From Pseudaminobacter soli (ex Zhang et al. 2022) (GTDB lineage Bacteria; Pseudomonadota; Alphaproteobacteria; Rhizobiales; Rhizobiaceae): a DNA stretch of 64,000 nucleotides. The DNA is taken from positions 62,001 through 126,000 of the forward strand of contig NZ_JABVCF010000011.1 in the NCBI RefSeq assembly GCF_014595955.1. Direction: 5' to 3'. This document shows positions 1 through 8,873 of this stretch, piece after piece. Each line of letters starts with the position of its first letter. Within the stretch, counting starts at the first letter, position 1. Below the pieces are notes generated by a model. The model had not been told where the DNA came from. It did not search any database and saw only the letters and a list, made by a program, of their open reading frames with translations. Position numbers and translations under genes: made by a program.

Positions 1-452
1 CCGATGCCGAAAGGCTGGCTGCGATGGCCGAGCGGTTGCGTTTCTCCAAGGCAGAGGCCGCTCGCCTCACGCGGTGGGCATCGACGCCGCCGGTTGCAGC
101 CACCACGACCGAGCTGTCATTGAGGAAGGCGCTCTACGTGAGCGATCCGGAGGCCGTCAGGGACCGGCTTCGGCTGGCGCTGGTTTCGGCGCGTGGGCGC
201 GCGGTTGGCGACACCGTGGCGTTGATGGAAGCGGGCGCCTATCAGCGGCTGCTGAAGGTAGCCGAGACCTGGGAGCGCCCGACCTTCCCGGTCAAGGGGG
301 GCGATCTGAAGTCACTGGGAGCAGCGGATGGTCCTGGGATGGGCACCCTGCTTCGACAGATCGAGAGCGCGTGGGTGGATTCGGGTTTCGTGCTCGGCCG
401 CGACGCCCTGCTGGAGCGCGCCGCGAAGATCCTGAAGGGCGAGGGCGCCTAG
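1..452 (+). CDS. cca: CCA tRNA nucleotidyltransferase, C-terminal part (5' end outside window)
   Basis: This is the last ~150 codons of an open frame that is already open at the left edge (in frame from base 3), so the ATG at 24 is probably internal. The family adds or repairs the CCA end of tRNAs in the cytoplasm. What is visible is the alpha-helical C-terminal body, not the catalytic head. The run FPVKGGDL, followed by a Gly-rich segment and LRQIESAWVDSGF near the end, is typical of the alphaproteobacterial poly(A) polymerase/CCA-adding family tail. The stop codon (450-452) overlaps the stop of the convergent DUF1059 gene in the palindrome CTAG. The assignment rests on the tail alone. Confidence 0.75.
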   Translation, partial: DAERLAAMAERLRFSKAEAARLTRWASTPPVAATTTELSLRKALYVSDPEAVRDRLRLALVSARGRAVGDTVALMEAGAYQRLLKVAETWERPTFPVKGGDLKSLGAADGPGMGTLLRQIESAWVDSGFVLGRDALLERAAKILKGEGA

Positions 453-634
453 GCGGCGTCGCGTACCGTCTCGATGCGCGAGCGGATCGCCTCGATCATG
501 GTCTCACGAATTTCCTTTTCGCCGTGTGTCTGCCGCAGGTGCTCGACGGCGCGGCGCATCACTTCCGCCTCTTCGGGATGGCGGGTATGCCAGTCACAAC
601 CCGGAACAAGCGATCCGCACTGAAACTCTTTCAT
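449..634 (-). CDS. DUF1059 family small protein
   Basis: A 61-residue protein. I start it at the ATG at 634 because AGGAAGGAGA sits about 7 bases upstream; the frame is open further upstream but without a good ribosome site. The N-terminal CGSLVPGCDWH and the later HLRQTHG match the DUF1059 pattern. Cys6 and Cys13 with His32 and His37 have the spacing of a small Cys2His2-like metal site, which is inference only. The function of the family is unknown. The gene is convergent with cca and shares its last four bases with it. Confidence 0.8.
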   Translation of the reverse strand: MKEFQCGSLVPGCDWHTRHPEEAEVMRRAVEHLRQTHGEKEIRETMIEAIRSRIETVRDAA

Positions 635-754
635 TGGGCTTCTCCTTCCTGGTTTGTTTCCTCGAGGATGGAGCATAGCACATAGTTGTTTTATCGGCGC
701 CGGGAAGAACGAGTTCTGCGCTCCCTAATCTCCGACTAATAGCTCAGCCTGTTG

Positions 755-1654
755 TCAGTTTTGCGAAACCGCATTTGCCCGATCCAGCCAGCCGGCGACC
801 ACTTCCACGTCCTGGTCACCAAGCAGATGGCCCGCCTTGACCACCCTGGGGTCGACGCGCGCCCCGTGATCCCGCAGCAGTTTCTCGAGCCCGGGGCCAA
901 AGGGCGCATAGGTCTCGTCCTCTTCGCCGATCACCATGAGGAAACGCGACCTGGAGAGGTCGGCAGAGGGCACATCCTCCAGCACGGGCATCGGCCTCAA
1001 CAGCACCGCTCGCTCCACGAGGCCGGGATGAAGGAGGCAGAGGGCCGCCAACAGGTTCGCCCCGTTCGAGTAGCCGACGAAGACTGTATGATCGAGGTCT
1101 AGCGTCTTTGCCCTTTGCGCGGTCTCGAGGAAGTCGGCGAACGCCGCTGCCTCGGCGCGGATGTCCTTCTGGTCGAACGAGGTCGGCGTGAGGCGCTGGT
1201 ACCAGCGTTTCGTGCCTTCCTGGGTCACTCGGCCGGCGACCCCAATCAGCGACGCGTGAGGCGAGGCCCGCGATGCGAGCGGCAACAGCGTGGTCTCGTC
1301 TCCGCCGGAGCCGTGCAGCAGGACGAGCGTGTCGCCCGACGGGTCCTTCGGCTGCCGGTAGGTTACCTTGAACTGCTTGGCCCGCTGGATTGCCGCCATT
1401 GCGGCTTCGGGCAGTTTGGATCTGCGTTGGTCGGTCAATGTTTTTGAAACGTCCGTCTTCGATGTCATTGCGGTTGCGCACGGCTCCTCCGCAGACGGAG
1501 TCTGCCCAGGAAGCTGGCCGGTTTCGCCACTCGTCGCCATCGAAACAACTGCATCAGGGCGGCAATGCGGCGAGGCTTCCGCTGTAGCCACGGTAGAGAT
1601 CGAAAGAGACGCCAGAATCAGCAGGGCGAAGCCGGGAGCGCGCAAATCAGCCAT
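755..1654 (-). CDS. Exported alpha/beta hydrolase (phospholipase/carboxylesterase family)
   Basis: A 299-residue protein starting at the ATG at 1654; an upstream in-frame TTG at 1675 is less likely because it would spoil the signal peptide. The N-terminus (ADLRAPGFALLILASLSIS) is a hydrophobic export signal. A low-complexity linker follows to about residue 85. The hydrolase fold carries an oxyanion motif HGSGGD (114-119), nucleophile Ser196 in GYSNGA, probable Asp246 in EEDETYAP and His276 in AGHLLGD. These fit the YpfH/carboxylesterase branch acting on small or acyl esters. The substrate is not known. It stands alone, with 245 bp separating it from hemF. Confidence 0.75.
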   Translation of the reverse strand: MADLRAPGFALLILASLSISTVATAEASPHCRPDAVVSMATSGETGQLPGQTPSAEEPCATAMTSKTDVSKTLTDQRRSKLPEAAMAAIQRAKQFKVTYRQPKDPSGDTLVLLHGSGGDETTLLPLASRASPHASLIGVAGRVTQEGTKRWYQRLTPTSFDQKDIRAEAAAFADFLETAQRAKTLDLDHTVFVGYSNGANLLAALCLLHPGLVERAVLLRPMPVLEDVPSADLSRSRFLMVIGEEDETYAPFGPGLEKLLRDHGARVDPRVVKAGHLLGDQDVEVVAGWLDRANAVSQN

Positions 1655-1899
1655 GAGGCAAGGAATCCCAGCCAAAGGTTAAGGAAATTTTCAGGATCCG
1701 CGGTCCGATCGATAAAAGCGTGGACCCGCGTCGATCATCTTACGACTCGTAGCCGGATGACGCCATCTTCATAGAGGATTTCGTAGAAAAGTCCACGCGC
1801 TGAATCAATCCGTATCGCCAAGACGCACGTCTCGCGCGGACGTGATCGAGCCGGTCTTCGTAGACGATGCGAATGCCAAGCGGAGAGGGCTACGCGCCA

Positions 1900-2814
1900 T
1901 CAGGGCCATTTCACCTCGGGCGGCATGCTGGAGAGGATGGCCTCTACATTGCCGCCGGTGTTCAGCCCGAACGTCGTGCCGCGATCGTAGAGGAGATTGA
2001 ACTCGACGTAGCGGCCGCGCCGTACCAGTTGCTCCTCCCGATCGGCCGGTGTCCAAGGCGTATTGAAATTCGCCCGCACCAGGCGCGGATAGATGTCGAG
2101 AAAGGCGAGCCCGACATCCTGGACGAAGCGGAAGCCCGAATCCCAGCCGCCCTGTTCCGGGGAGGGCTGGACCCAATCGAAGAAGATGCCGCCGATCCCG
2201 CGCGGCTCGTTGCGGTGCTTCAGGAAAAAGTAGTCGTCGCACCACGCCTTGAATTTCTCGTAGTCCGCGACGCCTGAGTGAGCCTCGCAGGGAGCGCGCA
2301 TGGCCTTGTGGAAGGCGACCGTGTCGGGATCGTCCTGGGTCCGGCGCCTGTCCAGGACCGGGGTCAGGTCTGCCCCGCCGCCGAACCACCAGCGCGAAGT
2401 GACCACCATGCGCGTGTTCATGTGCACGGCCGGCACATTGGGGTTCTGCATGTGCGCGATCAGCGAAACGCCGCTCGCCCAAAAACGCGGGTTTTCCACC
2501 GCGCCCGGGATCTGCTTGCGGAACTCGGGCGAGAACTCGCCATGCACGGTCGAGGTGTGCACGCCCACCTTCTCGAACACGCGGCCGCGCATGGTCGACA
2601 TCACGCCGCCGCCTCCGGCGCCCTTGTCCCGCAGCCAAGGTTTGCGCTCGAAACGTCCCGGCTCTTGCTCGGACAGGGGGCCGGTGAACTCGTCCTCCAA
2701 GCGTTCGAACTCTGCGAAGATGCGGTCGCGCAGTTCCTCGAACCAACTACGGGCGCTCGCCTTGCGCTCCTCGATGTCTGCGGGAAGGCCAGCCGGCAGT
2801 TCGGGACGCTTCAT
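1900..2814 (-). CDS. hemF: Oxygen-dependent coproporphyrinogen III oxidase
   Basis: A 304-residue enzyme, the normal HemF length. It oxidatively decarboxylates coproporphyrinogen III to protoporphyrinogen IX with O2 in haem synthesis, as a cytoplasmic homodimer. The start is the ATG at 2814, with GAAGGAG upstream; the frame runs on to 2970 but the extra residues look like translated leader. Family landmarks are [16 protein letters not shown], the DDYFFLKHR region and the C-terminal [16 protein letters not shown]. The divergent gene begins at 2920; the ~105-bp gap between them holds an inverted repeat (see findings). Confidence 0.95.
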   Translation of the reverse strand: MKRPELPAGLPADIEERKASARSWFEELRDRIFAEFERLEDEFTGPLSEQEPGRFERKPWLRDKGAGGGGVMSTMRGRVFEKVGVHTSTVHGEFSPEFRKQIPGAVENPRFWASGVSLIAHMQNPNVPAVHMNTRMVVTSRWWFGGGADLTPVLDRRRTQDDPDTVAFHKAMRAPCEAHSGVADYEKFKAWCDDYFFLKHRNEPRGIGGIFFDWVQPSPEQGGWDSGFRFVQDVGLAFLDIYPRLVRANFNTPWTPADREEQLVRRGRYVEFNLLYDRGTTFGLNTGGNVEAILSSMPPEVKWP

Positions 2815-2919
2815 GATCACTCCTTCGTCGTCCAGTGCAGAGCCCGACAAAGGACTCGCATTTTTTGCGTCGATCCCTAATCTGTTGACCGTGAGCGTCA
2901 AGCAGCATGAGGTTGCACG

Positions 2920-3177
2920 GTGCGTGCACCGACCAGACCGCCGCTCGATGGGCTGAAGAAGCAGCTCCACCGCGCCCGCTCCGAGGGATCGAAGCGGATC
3001 GGCGACGGCTTTATCCGTGAGACCTTCGTTCTACCCCGCCCGGACGCGCGTCTCAAGGCGCAGGAATGGTTCGACCGCTGGCCGAAGCAGGCCTACTGGA
3101 CTTCGATCGAAAGCTGGTTCGAGCGCCCCAATGACGTGATCGAGTTTACGATCCGCAGGCTTCCGGCCGCGGATTGA
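2920..3177 (+). CDS. Small conserved-looking hypothetical protein
   Basis: An 85-residue basic N-terminal protein with a compact Trp/Phe-rich C-terminal half ([21 protein letters not shown]). The only reasonable start in frame is GTG at 2920, preceded by ATGAGG about 8 bases upstream. Codon use is GC3-rich, as in the neighbours. No signal peptide, membrane segment or known catalytic motif is visible. It sits between divergent hemF and convergent trmL, which ends 8 bp away on the other strand. I do not recognise a family; its reality rests on codon bias and tight packing. Confidence 0.6.
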   Translation: MRAPTRPPLDGLKKQLHRARSEGSKRIGDGFIRETFVLPRPDARLKAQEWFDRWPKQAYWTSIESWFERPNDVIEFTIRRLPAAD

Positions 3178-3184
3178 GAGAATC

Positions 3185-3640
3185 TTATCCCACTTGCCTC
3201 AGCGCCTCTCCCGCCGCCATCGCTGCGGCCAGCGCGACATTGAGGCTGCGGCCGCCACCGCGCATCGGGATCAGCAGGCGGGCGTCGGCGGCATCGTGAA
3301 CGACATCCGGTACACCCGCAGATTCACGGCCGAAGAGCAGGATGTCCGAGGGCGAAAACGTAAAGTCCGTGTAGGGCAGGGCGGCCTTGGTGGAGAACAG
3401 GACCAGCCTGCGTCCCTCGCTTCGCCGCCAATCGTCAAAGGAAGCGAAGTCGAGGTGGCGCGTCAGCGCGGCCATCTCGATATAGTCCATACCGGCCCGC
3501 CGCAGCGCCCGGTCTGAGAGGTCGAAGCCCGCAGGCTCGATGATGTCTACGGCGACGTCTAGGCACGCCGCCATGCGCAGGATCGTGCCGGTGTTGCCGG
3601 CGATGTCGGGCTGGTAGAGCGCGATGCGGATCGAGGACAA
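3185..3640 (-). CDS. trmL: tRNA (cytidine(34)-2'-O)-methyltransferase
   Basis: A 151-residue SPOUT methyltransferase that 2'-O-methylates the wobble base of tRNA-Leu isoacceptors using SAM. Motifs are IALYQPDIAGNTGTILRMAA at the N-terminus, LLFGRESAGVP, and the knotted C-terminal SAM site IPMRGGGRSLNVALAAAMA. The length matches the minimal single-domain TrmL. No ATG lies in frame: the start must be the TTG at 3640, because an in-frame stop lies about 40 bases upstream. The ribosome site is weak. Confidence 0.93.
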   Translation of the reverse strand: MSSIRIALYQPDIAGNTGTILRMAACLDVAVDIIEPAGFDLSDRALRRAGMDYIEMAALTRHLDFASFDDWRRSEGRRLVLFSTKAALPYTDFTFSPSDILLFGRESAGVPDVVHDAADARLLIPMRGGGRSLNVALAAAMAAGEALRQVG

Positions 3641-3918
3641 GGGCGAACCCGGAGTTGCAGGTCGGCCACACTGATCGCCTCACCTTACGCTACGGCAATT
3701 CGAGGGTGGCTCTCAGCGCCGAATGGAGTTATAAGACGCGCCTTGTCAACTCGAACCGAGGGAGGCGGAGCATGGAATTCATGATGACCGTAGACATCCA
3801 CCGCCCCAACCGTGGGCGCAGCGCCTGACGGCGGTATCGGTTCGACGCTTTAGACCACTCCAAAAGCAGATCGCGATCTCCGCCGGAAACCACTCCTGGT
3901 TCTCGAAGGATTTTGGCG

Positions 3919-4239
3919 ATGTTTTCTCGCTTCAGCCGCGGGCGGCAAGGCCCGCATATACTCCTTATCCGCGACTCCGATGGCCCCGTCCGGCTCGACG
4001 AAGCGCGCTTCATCGGATGGGCCAAAGCGCTCGGCCAGGTCCGGGAAGCCGGTCCGCGATCGATCCGCCCGCATCGCGGACAGTTGCCGGACCTCGACCT
4101 TTCGTGCGCCGAGCCGGTGAAGCGTCGGCCGGGCCTGTTCGCGCGAATTGCGAATGCCGTGCTTGCGGGCAAGGTCCCGGACCCTGACGGGGATCTGTCA
4201 GGAGACGGCAAAGCCGCTCTCGGCAAGCGGCCGCCGTAA
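3919..4239 (+). CDS. Hypothetical protein, 106 aa
   Basis: Lies in an otherwise empty 685-bp gap between trmL and the ABC exporter pair. The ATG at 3919 has GAAGGA 8 bases upstream. The frame has the strong third-position G/C bias of real genes here (for example CTCGACGAAGCGCGCTTC). The protein is soluble-looking, with no signal peptide or transmembrane segment, and contains an LLIRDSDGPVRLDEARFIGWAKAL stretch and an Asp/Gly-rich tail. I recognise no family. The antisense frames (3729-4226, 3850-4074) lack a ribosome site. It could be lineage-specific or a decayed gene; position suggests possible co-transcription with 4326. Confidence 0.4.
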   Translation: MFSRFSRGRQGPHILLIRDSDGPVRLDEARFIGWAKALGQVREAGPRSIRPHRGQLPDLDLSCAEPVKRRPGLFARIANAVLAGKVPDPDGDLSGDGKAALGKRPP

Positions 4240-4325
4240 TTCTATGCTGTTGCCGGACGGCGTTAATCGGCGCCTAGCGCGATCGCGCGCAGCGGGGCTA
4301 CGAAGAGTTTTCTGGAAAGTCACAC

Positions 4326-6194
4326 ATGTTCGCCTGGTTCGAAAAGAGACTCGATCCGTTTCCTCCCGAGGAGCCGACCGAGCCGCCCAAGACACTGATC
4401 GCCTTCTGCCTCCATTACACCAGGGGCTCGTGGCCATACATTATCGCCGCCGCGTTGCTGATGGCGGTGATTGCGCTGACGGAAGTCTGGATGTTCGGTT
4501 TCCTGGGCTCGATCGTCGACTGGCTGTCGGCGCAGAACCGCGAGACATTCCTGCAGACCGAGGGCTGGAAGCTCGCGGGCATGGCGGCGATCGTGCTCGT
4601 CGGGCTGCCGGCCACCGTGCTGCTGCACTCCCTGGTCTCGCAGCAGACGCTGATGGGCAACTACCCGATGCGCATCCGCTGGCAGGTGCATCGCTACCTG
4701 CTTAAGCAGTCTATGAGCTTCTACCAGGACGAATTCGCCGGGCGTATCGCCGCCAAGCTCATGCAGACTGCGCTCGCGGTGCGTGAATGCGTAATCAAGC
4801 TTATCGACGTGCTGAACTATGTCTGCGTCTATTTCGCCGGCATGCTGTTCATCGTTGGCTCGTCCGACTGGCGCCTGGCGACGCCGCTTGCGGTATGGCT
4901 CGTGGCCTATTTAGGCCTGCTGACATACTTCGTTCCGCGGCTTGGCAATGTCTCGGAGGAGCAGGCCGATGCCCGCTCCATGATGACCGGACGCGTTGTC
5001 GACAGCTATACCAACATCCAGACGGTAAAGCTGTTCTCGCACAGCCGGGGGGAGGCTTCTTATGCCCGCGAGAGCATGTCGATCTTCATCGATACCGTTT
5101 ACCGCACCATGCGGCTGGTCACCCAACTCTACGGCTCGCTCTACATGATCAATTCGCTGCTGCTGGCTTCGATCGGCACGCTGTCGATCTGGCTATGGCT
5201 GGAGGAGGCGGTGACGATCGGAGCGGTCGCGGTCGCCATCGGCCTCGTGCTGCGGCTCTGGGGCATGTCGCAGTGGATCATGTGGGAAGTGTCGGGGCTG
5301 TTCGAGAACATTGGCACGGTGCGCGACGGCATCAACTCGATCTCGCTGCCGCGCGTTGTGGAGGACCGGCTTGACGCGAAGAACATCGTCGTCAAGGACG
5401 GGGACATCCTGTTCGACCGCATCGGCTTCCATTACGGCAAGCGCAAGGGCGTAATCGACGATCTCACCATCCGCATCCGGCCGGGCGAGAAGGTCGGCAT
5501 CGTCGGCCGCTCGGGCGCGGGCAAATCGACGCTCGTCAACTTGCTGCTGCGCTTTTACGACCTGGAAAGCGGACGCATCCTGATCGACCATCAGGACATC
5601 GCCCATGTCCGCCAGGACTCGCTCAGGGCACAGATCGGCATGGTGACGCAGGACACCTCGCTCATGCACCGCTCGGTGCGTGAGAACATCCTCTACGGCC
5701 GGCCGGACGCCACCGAGGGGATGCTCATCGAGGCGGCCCGAAAGGCCGAGGCGCTCGATTTCATCGCCGGTCTCGCCGATGCGCAGGGCCGCAAGGGTTT
5801 CGACGCGCATGTCGGCGAGCGGGGCGTGAAACTTTCGGGCGGACAGCGCCAGCGCATCGCGATCGCGCGGGTGATGCTGAAGGACGCGCCGATCCTGATC
5901 CTCGACGAGGCGACGTCGGCGCTCGACTCCGAGGTCGAGGCGGCGATCCAGGACAACCTTTACCGGCTGATGGAAGGCAAGACGGTGATCGCCATCGCCC
6001 ACCGCCTCTCCACCATCGCGGCCATGGATCGCCTGATCGTCATGGACAAGGGCATGGTAGTCGAGGAAGGCACGCACGAGGAACTGCTCACCCAGGGCGG
6101 CCTTTATGCCCAGTTGTGGCAGCGACAGTCCGGCGGCTTCCTTCCCAACGACGACACGCTCGAGCCGGAGGCGGAGAAGGCGGCCGCCGAGTGA
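4326..6194 (+). CDS. ABC exporter half-transporter (MsbA-like), first of a pair
   Basis: A 622-residue fused permease/ATPase. Residues ~30-310 hold six hydrophobic helices; the nucleotide-binding domain spans ~350-595. Every ATPase motif is intact: Walker A GRSGAGKS (~393), Q-loop TQD (~440), signature LSGGQ (~504), Walker B LILDEATSALDS (~522) and H-loop AHRLS (~559). Such proteins export lipids, peptides or drugs across the inner membrane as dimers. The next gene encodes a 622-residue paralogue with near-identical ATPase C-termini, so a heterodimer is likely. The substrate cannot be read from sequence. Confidence 0.85.
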   Translation: MFAWFEKRLDPFPPEEPTEPPKTLIAFCLHYTRGSWPYIIAAALLMAVIALTEVWMFGFLGSIVDWLSAQNRETFLQTEGWKLAGMAAIVLVGLPATVLLHSLVSQQTLMGNYPMRIRWQVHRYLLKQSMSFYQDEFAGRIAAKLMQTALAVRECVIKLIDVLNYVCVYFAGMLFIVGSSDWRLATPLAVWLVAYLGLLTYFVPRLGNVSEEQADARSMMTGRVVDSYTNIQTVKLFSHSRGEASYARESMSIFIDTVYRTMRLVTQLYGSLYMINSLLLASIGTLSIWLWLEEAVTIGAVAVAIGLVLRLWGMSQWIMWEVSGLFENIGTVRDGINSISLPRVVEDRLDAKNIVVKDGDILFDRIGFHYGKRKGVIDDLTIRIRPGEKVGIVGRSGAGKSTLVNLLLRFYDLESGRILIDHQDIAHVRQDSLRAQIGMVTQDTSLMHRSVRENILYGRPDATEGMLIEAARKAEALDFIAGLADAQGRKGFDAHVGERGVKLSGGQRQRIAIARVMLKDAPILILDEATSALDSEVEAAIQDNLYRLMEGKTVIAIAHRLSTIAAMDRLIVMDKGMVVEEGTHEELLTQGGLYAQLWQRQSGGFLPNDDTLEPEAEKAAAE

Positions 6195-6308
6195 TCGGGC
6201 TAGGACGAGCGCTCGTCCGGGCGGATACGTGTCTTTCGCCCGGCAGCACCTATATGCGTGGTTCGCGCCGGTGGCCCGGCGCACGGACCGGCCAACCAGC
6301 GAGTAAGA

Positions 6309-8177
6309 ATGGCGGAAGAAAGCTTTCGTGAGAGGCTGCTGCATCGCGTCGAGGGAAGCATCGATGCGTTCCATGACACCGACCGCGAGGTGCTGCCCAA
6401 GGAGGCGTGGCGCTTCATTCTCTATTTCGCCTCGCAGGCGAAGGGACCGTTCCTGCTGCTCCTGCTGGTCGGTGGCCTCTCGGGTGGTGTGGATGCAGCG
6501 CTTTACTGGGCGGTCGGCTGGCTGATCGACCTGCTCGACCATTCCAATCCGGCCACACTGTTCTCGGATCACTGGCCGCAATTGGCGGGCATGCTGGTCC
6601 TGCTGCTGGTGATCCGGACTCTGGTCATGATCGCGTCGGCTGTCGTTGAGCAGCAGATCGTGGTGCCCGGCTTCTTCTCGATGGTTCGCTGGCAGTCCTT
6701 CCGGCGGGTGATCGAGCAGCCCTACGATTTCTACCAGAACGATTTCGCGGGCCGCATCGCCACCAAGATCATGCAGGGCGGCGAAGCGGTGGGCGACTTC
6801 ATCGTCAACGTGCTGCAGACCATGTGGTCGTTCCTCACCTTCGTGGTGCTGTCGATCACGATCCTGGTGGCGCTCGATCCGCGCATGGGCGCGGTGGTTA
6901 TCGTCTGGTTCATCGGCTACGGCTCGATCGTCTATTTCCTGCTGCCCGAAATGCGGCGCGCCGGGCGCGCCACCGCCGACGAGCGGTCGATCTTCAACGG
7001 CCGCCTGGTAGACGCCTTCACCAACATCATGGCGGTAAAGCTGTTCGACAGCGGACGGCGTGAGCATGCCTACATCCGCGACGGGCTGGAGCGTTTCCTG
7101 GCCGCCGTCAAACGGCTGACCCGCGCCGTTACCACGGTGCGCTCCTCGGTGGCCCTTCTCAACGGCATGATGATGAGCGCCATCGCGGCGCTCTGCATGC
7201 TGAGCTTTTCGGCAGGCGAGATCTCGACAGGTGCCGTTGCCGCCGCCATGGGGCTCGTCTTCCGCCTCAACCAGATGTCTGGCTGGATGATGTTCAACAT
7301 CAACGGCCTGATCCGAAACTATGCGACGGTTCAGGACGCCACCCGCACGATCTCGGTAGAGCCCGCCATCCGCGACGCGCCCGCAGCCACGGTGCTGCCT
7401 CGGGCGAAGGGGGACATCCGGTTCGAAAACGTCTCCTTCCACTATGGAAAGGGCGAGGGCATCATCGAGAACCTGAACTTGCACATTCGGCCAGGCGAGC
7501 GGGTGGCGCTGGTCGGACCGTCCGGAGCCGGCAAGACGACGATCGTGAATCTGGCGCTGCGCCTCTTCGACGTGGAGGAGGGTAGGGTGCTCATCGATGG
7601 CCATGACGTGCGCTCAGTCACCCAGGCCTCGCTCAGGGCACAGTTCGGCGTGGTCAGCCAGGAAGCGATGCTGATGCATCGCTCAATTCGCGACAATATC
7701 GGCTATGGCAAGGCCGGAGCGGGTCAGGCCGAGATCGAAGACGCGGCGCGGCGCGCTGCCGCTGACGGATTCATAAGAGGCGTCGCCGATCCGCGCGGCC
7801 GAAAGGGCTATGACGCCTATGTCGGCGAGCGCGGCGTAAAACTTTCGGGCGGACAGCGCCAGCGCATCGCCATAGCCCGCATGATGCTGAAGGACGCGCC
7901 GATCCTCATCCTCGACGAGGCGACTTCCGCCCTCGATTCGGAGATCGAGGCGGCGATTCAGGACAACCTCTACCAGTTGATGGAGGGCAAGACGGTGATC
8001 GCGATCGCGCACCGCCTCTCCACCATCGCGGCGCTCGACAGGTTGATCGTGCTCGATCGCGGGCGGATCGTCGAGGAGGGTCGACACGAGCAACTGATCG
8101 CCCGCGGCGGGCTCTATGCGCAACTGTGGAAGCGGCAGTCCGGCGGCTTCCTGCCGGACCGGCTGGCGGCCGAGTGA
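6309..8177 (+). CDS. ABC exporter half-transporter (MsbA-like), second of a pair
   Basis: A 622-residue permease/ATPase starting at the ATG at 6309 (MAEESFRE); the frame opens at 6258 but the extra residues look like leader. Six N-terminal helices are followed by an ATPase domain with Walker A GPSGAGKT (~403), signature LSGGQ (~512), Walker B LILDEATSALDS (~530) and AHRLS (~567). From LSGGQ onward it is almost residue-for-residue the same as the upstream gene, including the tail LYAQLW-RQSGGFLP, pointing to tandem duplication. Both ATPase sites look canonical, unlike many heterodimeric exporters where one site is degenerate. Confidence 0.85.
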   Translation: MAEESFRERLLHRVEGSIDAFHDTDREVLPKEAWRFILYFASQAKGPFLLLLLVGGLSGGVDAALYWAVGWLIDLLDHSNPATLFSDHWPQLAGMLVLLLVIRTLVMIASAVVEQQIVVPGFFSMVRWQSFRRVIEQPYDFYQNDFAGRIATKIMQGGEAVGDFIVNVLQTMWSFLTFVVLSITILVALDPRMGAVVIVWFIGYGSIVYFLLPEMRRAGRATADERSIFNGRLVDAFTNIMAVKLFDSGRREHAYIRDGLERFLAAVKRLTRAVTTVRSSVALLNGMMMSAIAALCMLSFSAGEISTGAVAAAMGLVFRLNQMSGWMMFNINGLIRNYATVQDATRTISVEPAIRDAPAATVLPRAKGDIRFENVSFHYGKGEGIIENLNLHIRPGERVALVGPSGAGKTTIVNLALRLFDVEEGRVLIDGHDVRSVTQASLRAQFGVVSQEAMLMHRSIRDNIGYGKAGAGQAEIEDAARRAAADGFIRGVADPRGRKGYDAYVGERGVKLSGGQRQRIAIARMMLKDAPILILDEATSALDSEIEAAIQDNLYQLMEGKTVIAIAHRLSTIAALDRLIVLDRGRIVEEGRHEQLIARGGLYAQLWKRQSGGFLPDRLAAE

Positions 8178-8247
8178 GGCACCTGTGGGATCTGTGAAGA
8201 CAGCAGGAACGATCGCTTCTGATGCGTTCAGGAAGGAAGACGTGACA

Positions 8248-8550
8248 ATGGTGCTTCGTCCGCCGCAGCAGTTGCAGCCGTCGCAGGTCACCAACCCGCT
8301 CGACGTCGAGATCCTGGCCGAGAAGGCTGCCTCTCTTGGCCATGCCGGCGAGAAGGTCGAGAAGGCGCTTGCACGTCTGCGTGCATTCGAGGGGACGCCG
8401 GAGGAGCGCCGCGCACTGCTCAAGGATGCGGCCGAATGCGTCTACGCCTATTTCATCCAGCGAGAGCTCTGCGGCCTGCGCCGGCACCACGAGGTGATTC
8501 GGGAATACGGTATCCCGAACGAGGTGCTGGTGCGGCTCGGCGCGAAGTGA
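8248..8550 (+). CDS. DUF6665-like small protein
   Basis: A 100-residue helical protein. The ATG at 8248 is preceded by GGAAGGA; the open frame extends back to 8116 but overlaps the exporter gene. The body (LAEKAASLGHAGEKVEKALARLRAF, then CVYAYFIQRELCGLRRHHEVIREYGIPNEVL) is an all-helical hydrophilic domain that I associate with the rhizobial DUF6665 family, from memory and not by search. No enzyme motif or export signal is present. It follows the exporter pair by 70 bp and could be read through from it. Confidence 0.6.
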   Translation: MVLRPPQQLQPSQVTNPLDVEILAEKAASLGHAGEKVEKALARLRAFEGTPEERRALLKDAAECVYAYFIQRELCGLRRHHEVIREYGIPNEVLVRLGAK

Positions 8551-8559
8551 TGATCGACA

Positions 8560-8690
8560 TGCCTCGTCCCAAGGATTGAAGAGCCTGACGCCGGTGCGGG
8601 CGAAGTCCTTGGTGTTGCGAATGACTACGGTCAAGAACGGTGGCGGCGATGTAGGCGTCGCGTCCTGAGCGAAGCGTGCAATCCACAGCG
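8560..8690 (-). pseudogene. VapC-like PIN-domain toxin, C-terminal remnant with frameshift
   Basis: The 323-bp space between 8551 and 8873 carries no intact gene, but two minus-strand frames together spell the end of a PIN-domain ribonuclease. One frame gives [11 protein letters not shown] (8659-8633). A shifted frame continues with LTVVIRNTKDFARTGVRLFNPWDEA (to 8560). In VapC proteins these segments are joined as D-x-x-IAAT...LT-V-TRN-x-DF...G-x-NPW, so a short deletion appears to have removed a few codons and shifted the frame. The N-terminal half and any VapB antitoxin are absent. The frame also lacks its own stop and runs into the DUF6665 gene. Confidence 0.6.
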
Positions 8691-8873
8691 CGCAATCGAG
8701 CCCCGCGACAATCTGCCGTCCTCTCTTGGCCCGTCTGGACAAGCGTGGGCTTCACGCATAAACCACCCCGACTGCCGGAGGACTTCTCCAGCCCGTGCCG
8801 CCGCGCGAATACGGGCCGGTGCGTCAGGGGGACCATGTTCCGGCGAGGGGTTAGGCGAAAGGATGCCCGTTCC

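Noticed and set aside
1735-1845. Short peptide-like reading (LFYEILYEDGVIRLRVV) on the minus strand downstream of hemF
   Set aside because: Looks protein-like, but there is no start codon or ribosome site in frame and I know no family; could be a decayed gene end.
2885-2901. FNR/FixK box upstream of hemF
   Set aside because: The inverted repeat has a 7-base centre; FNR-type sites have 4.
5193-7604. 803-aa open frame on the minus strand opposite the ABC exporters
   Set aside because: It is antisense to two clear exporter genes, has no recognisable domain (His/Asp/Arg-rich composition), and arises from high GC3 in the sense genes.
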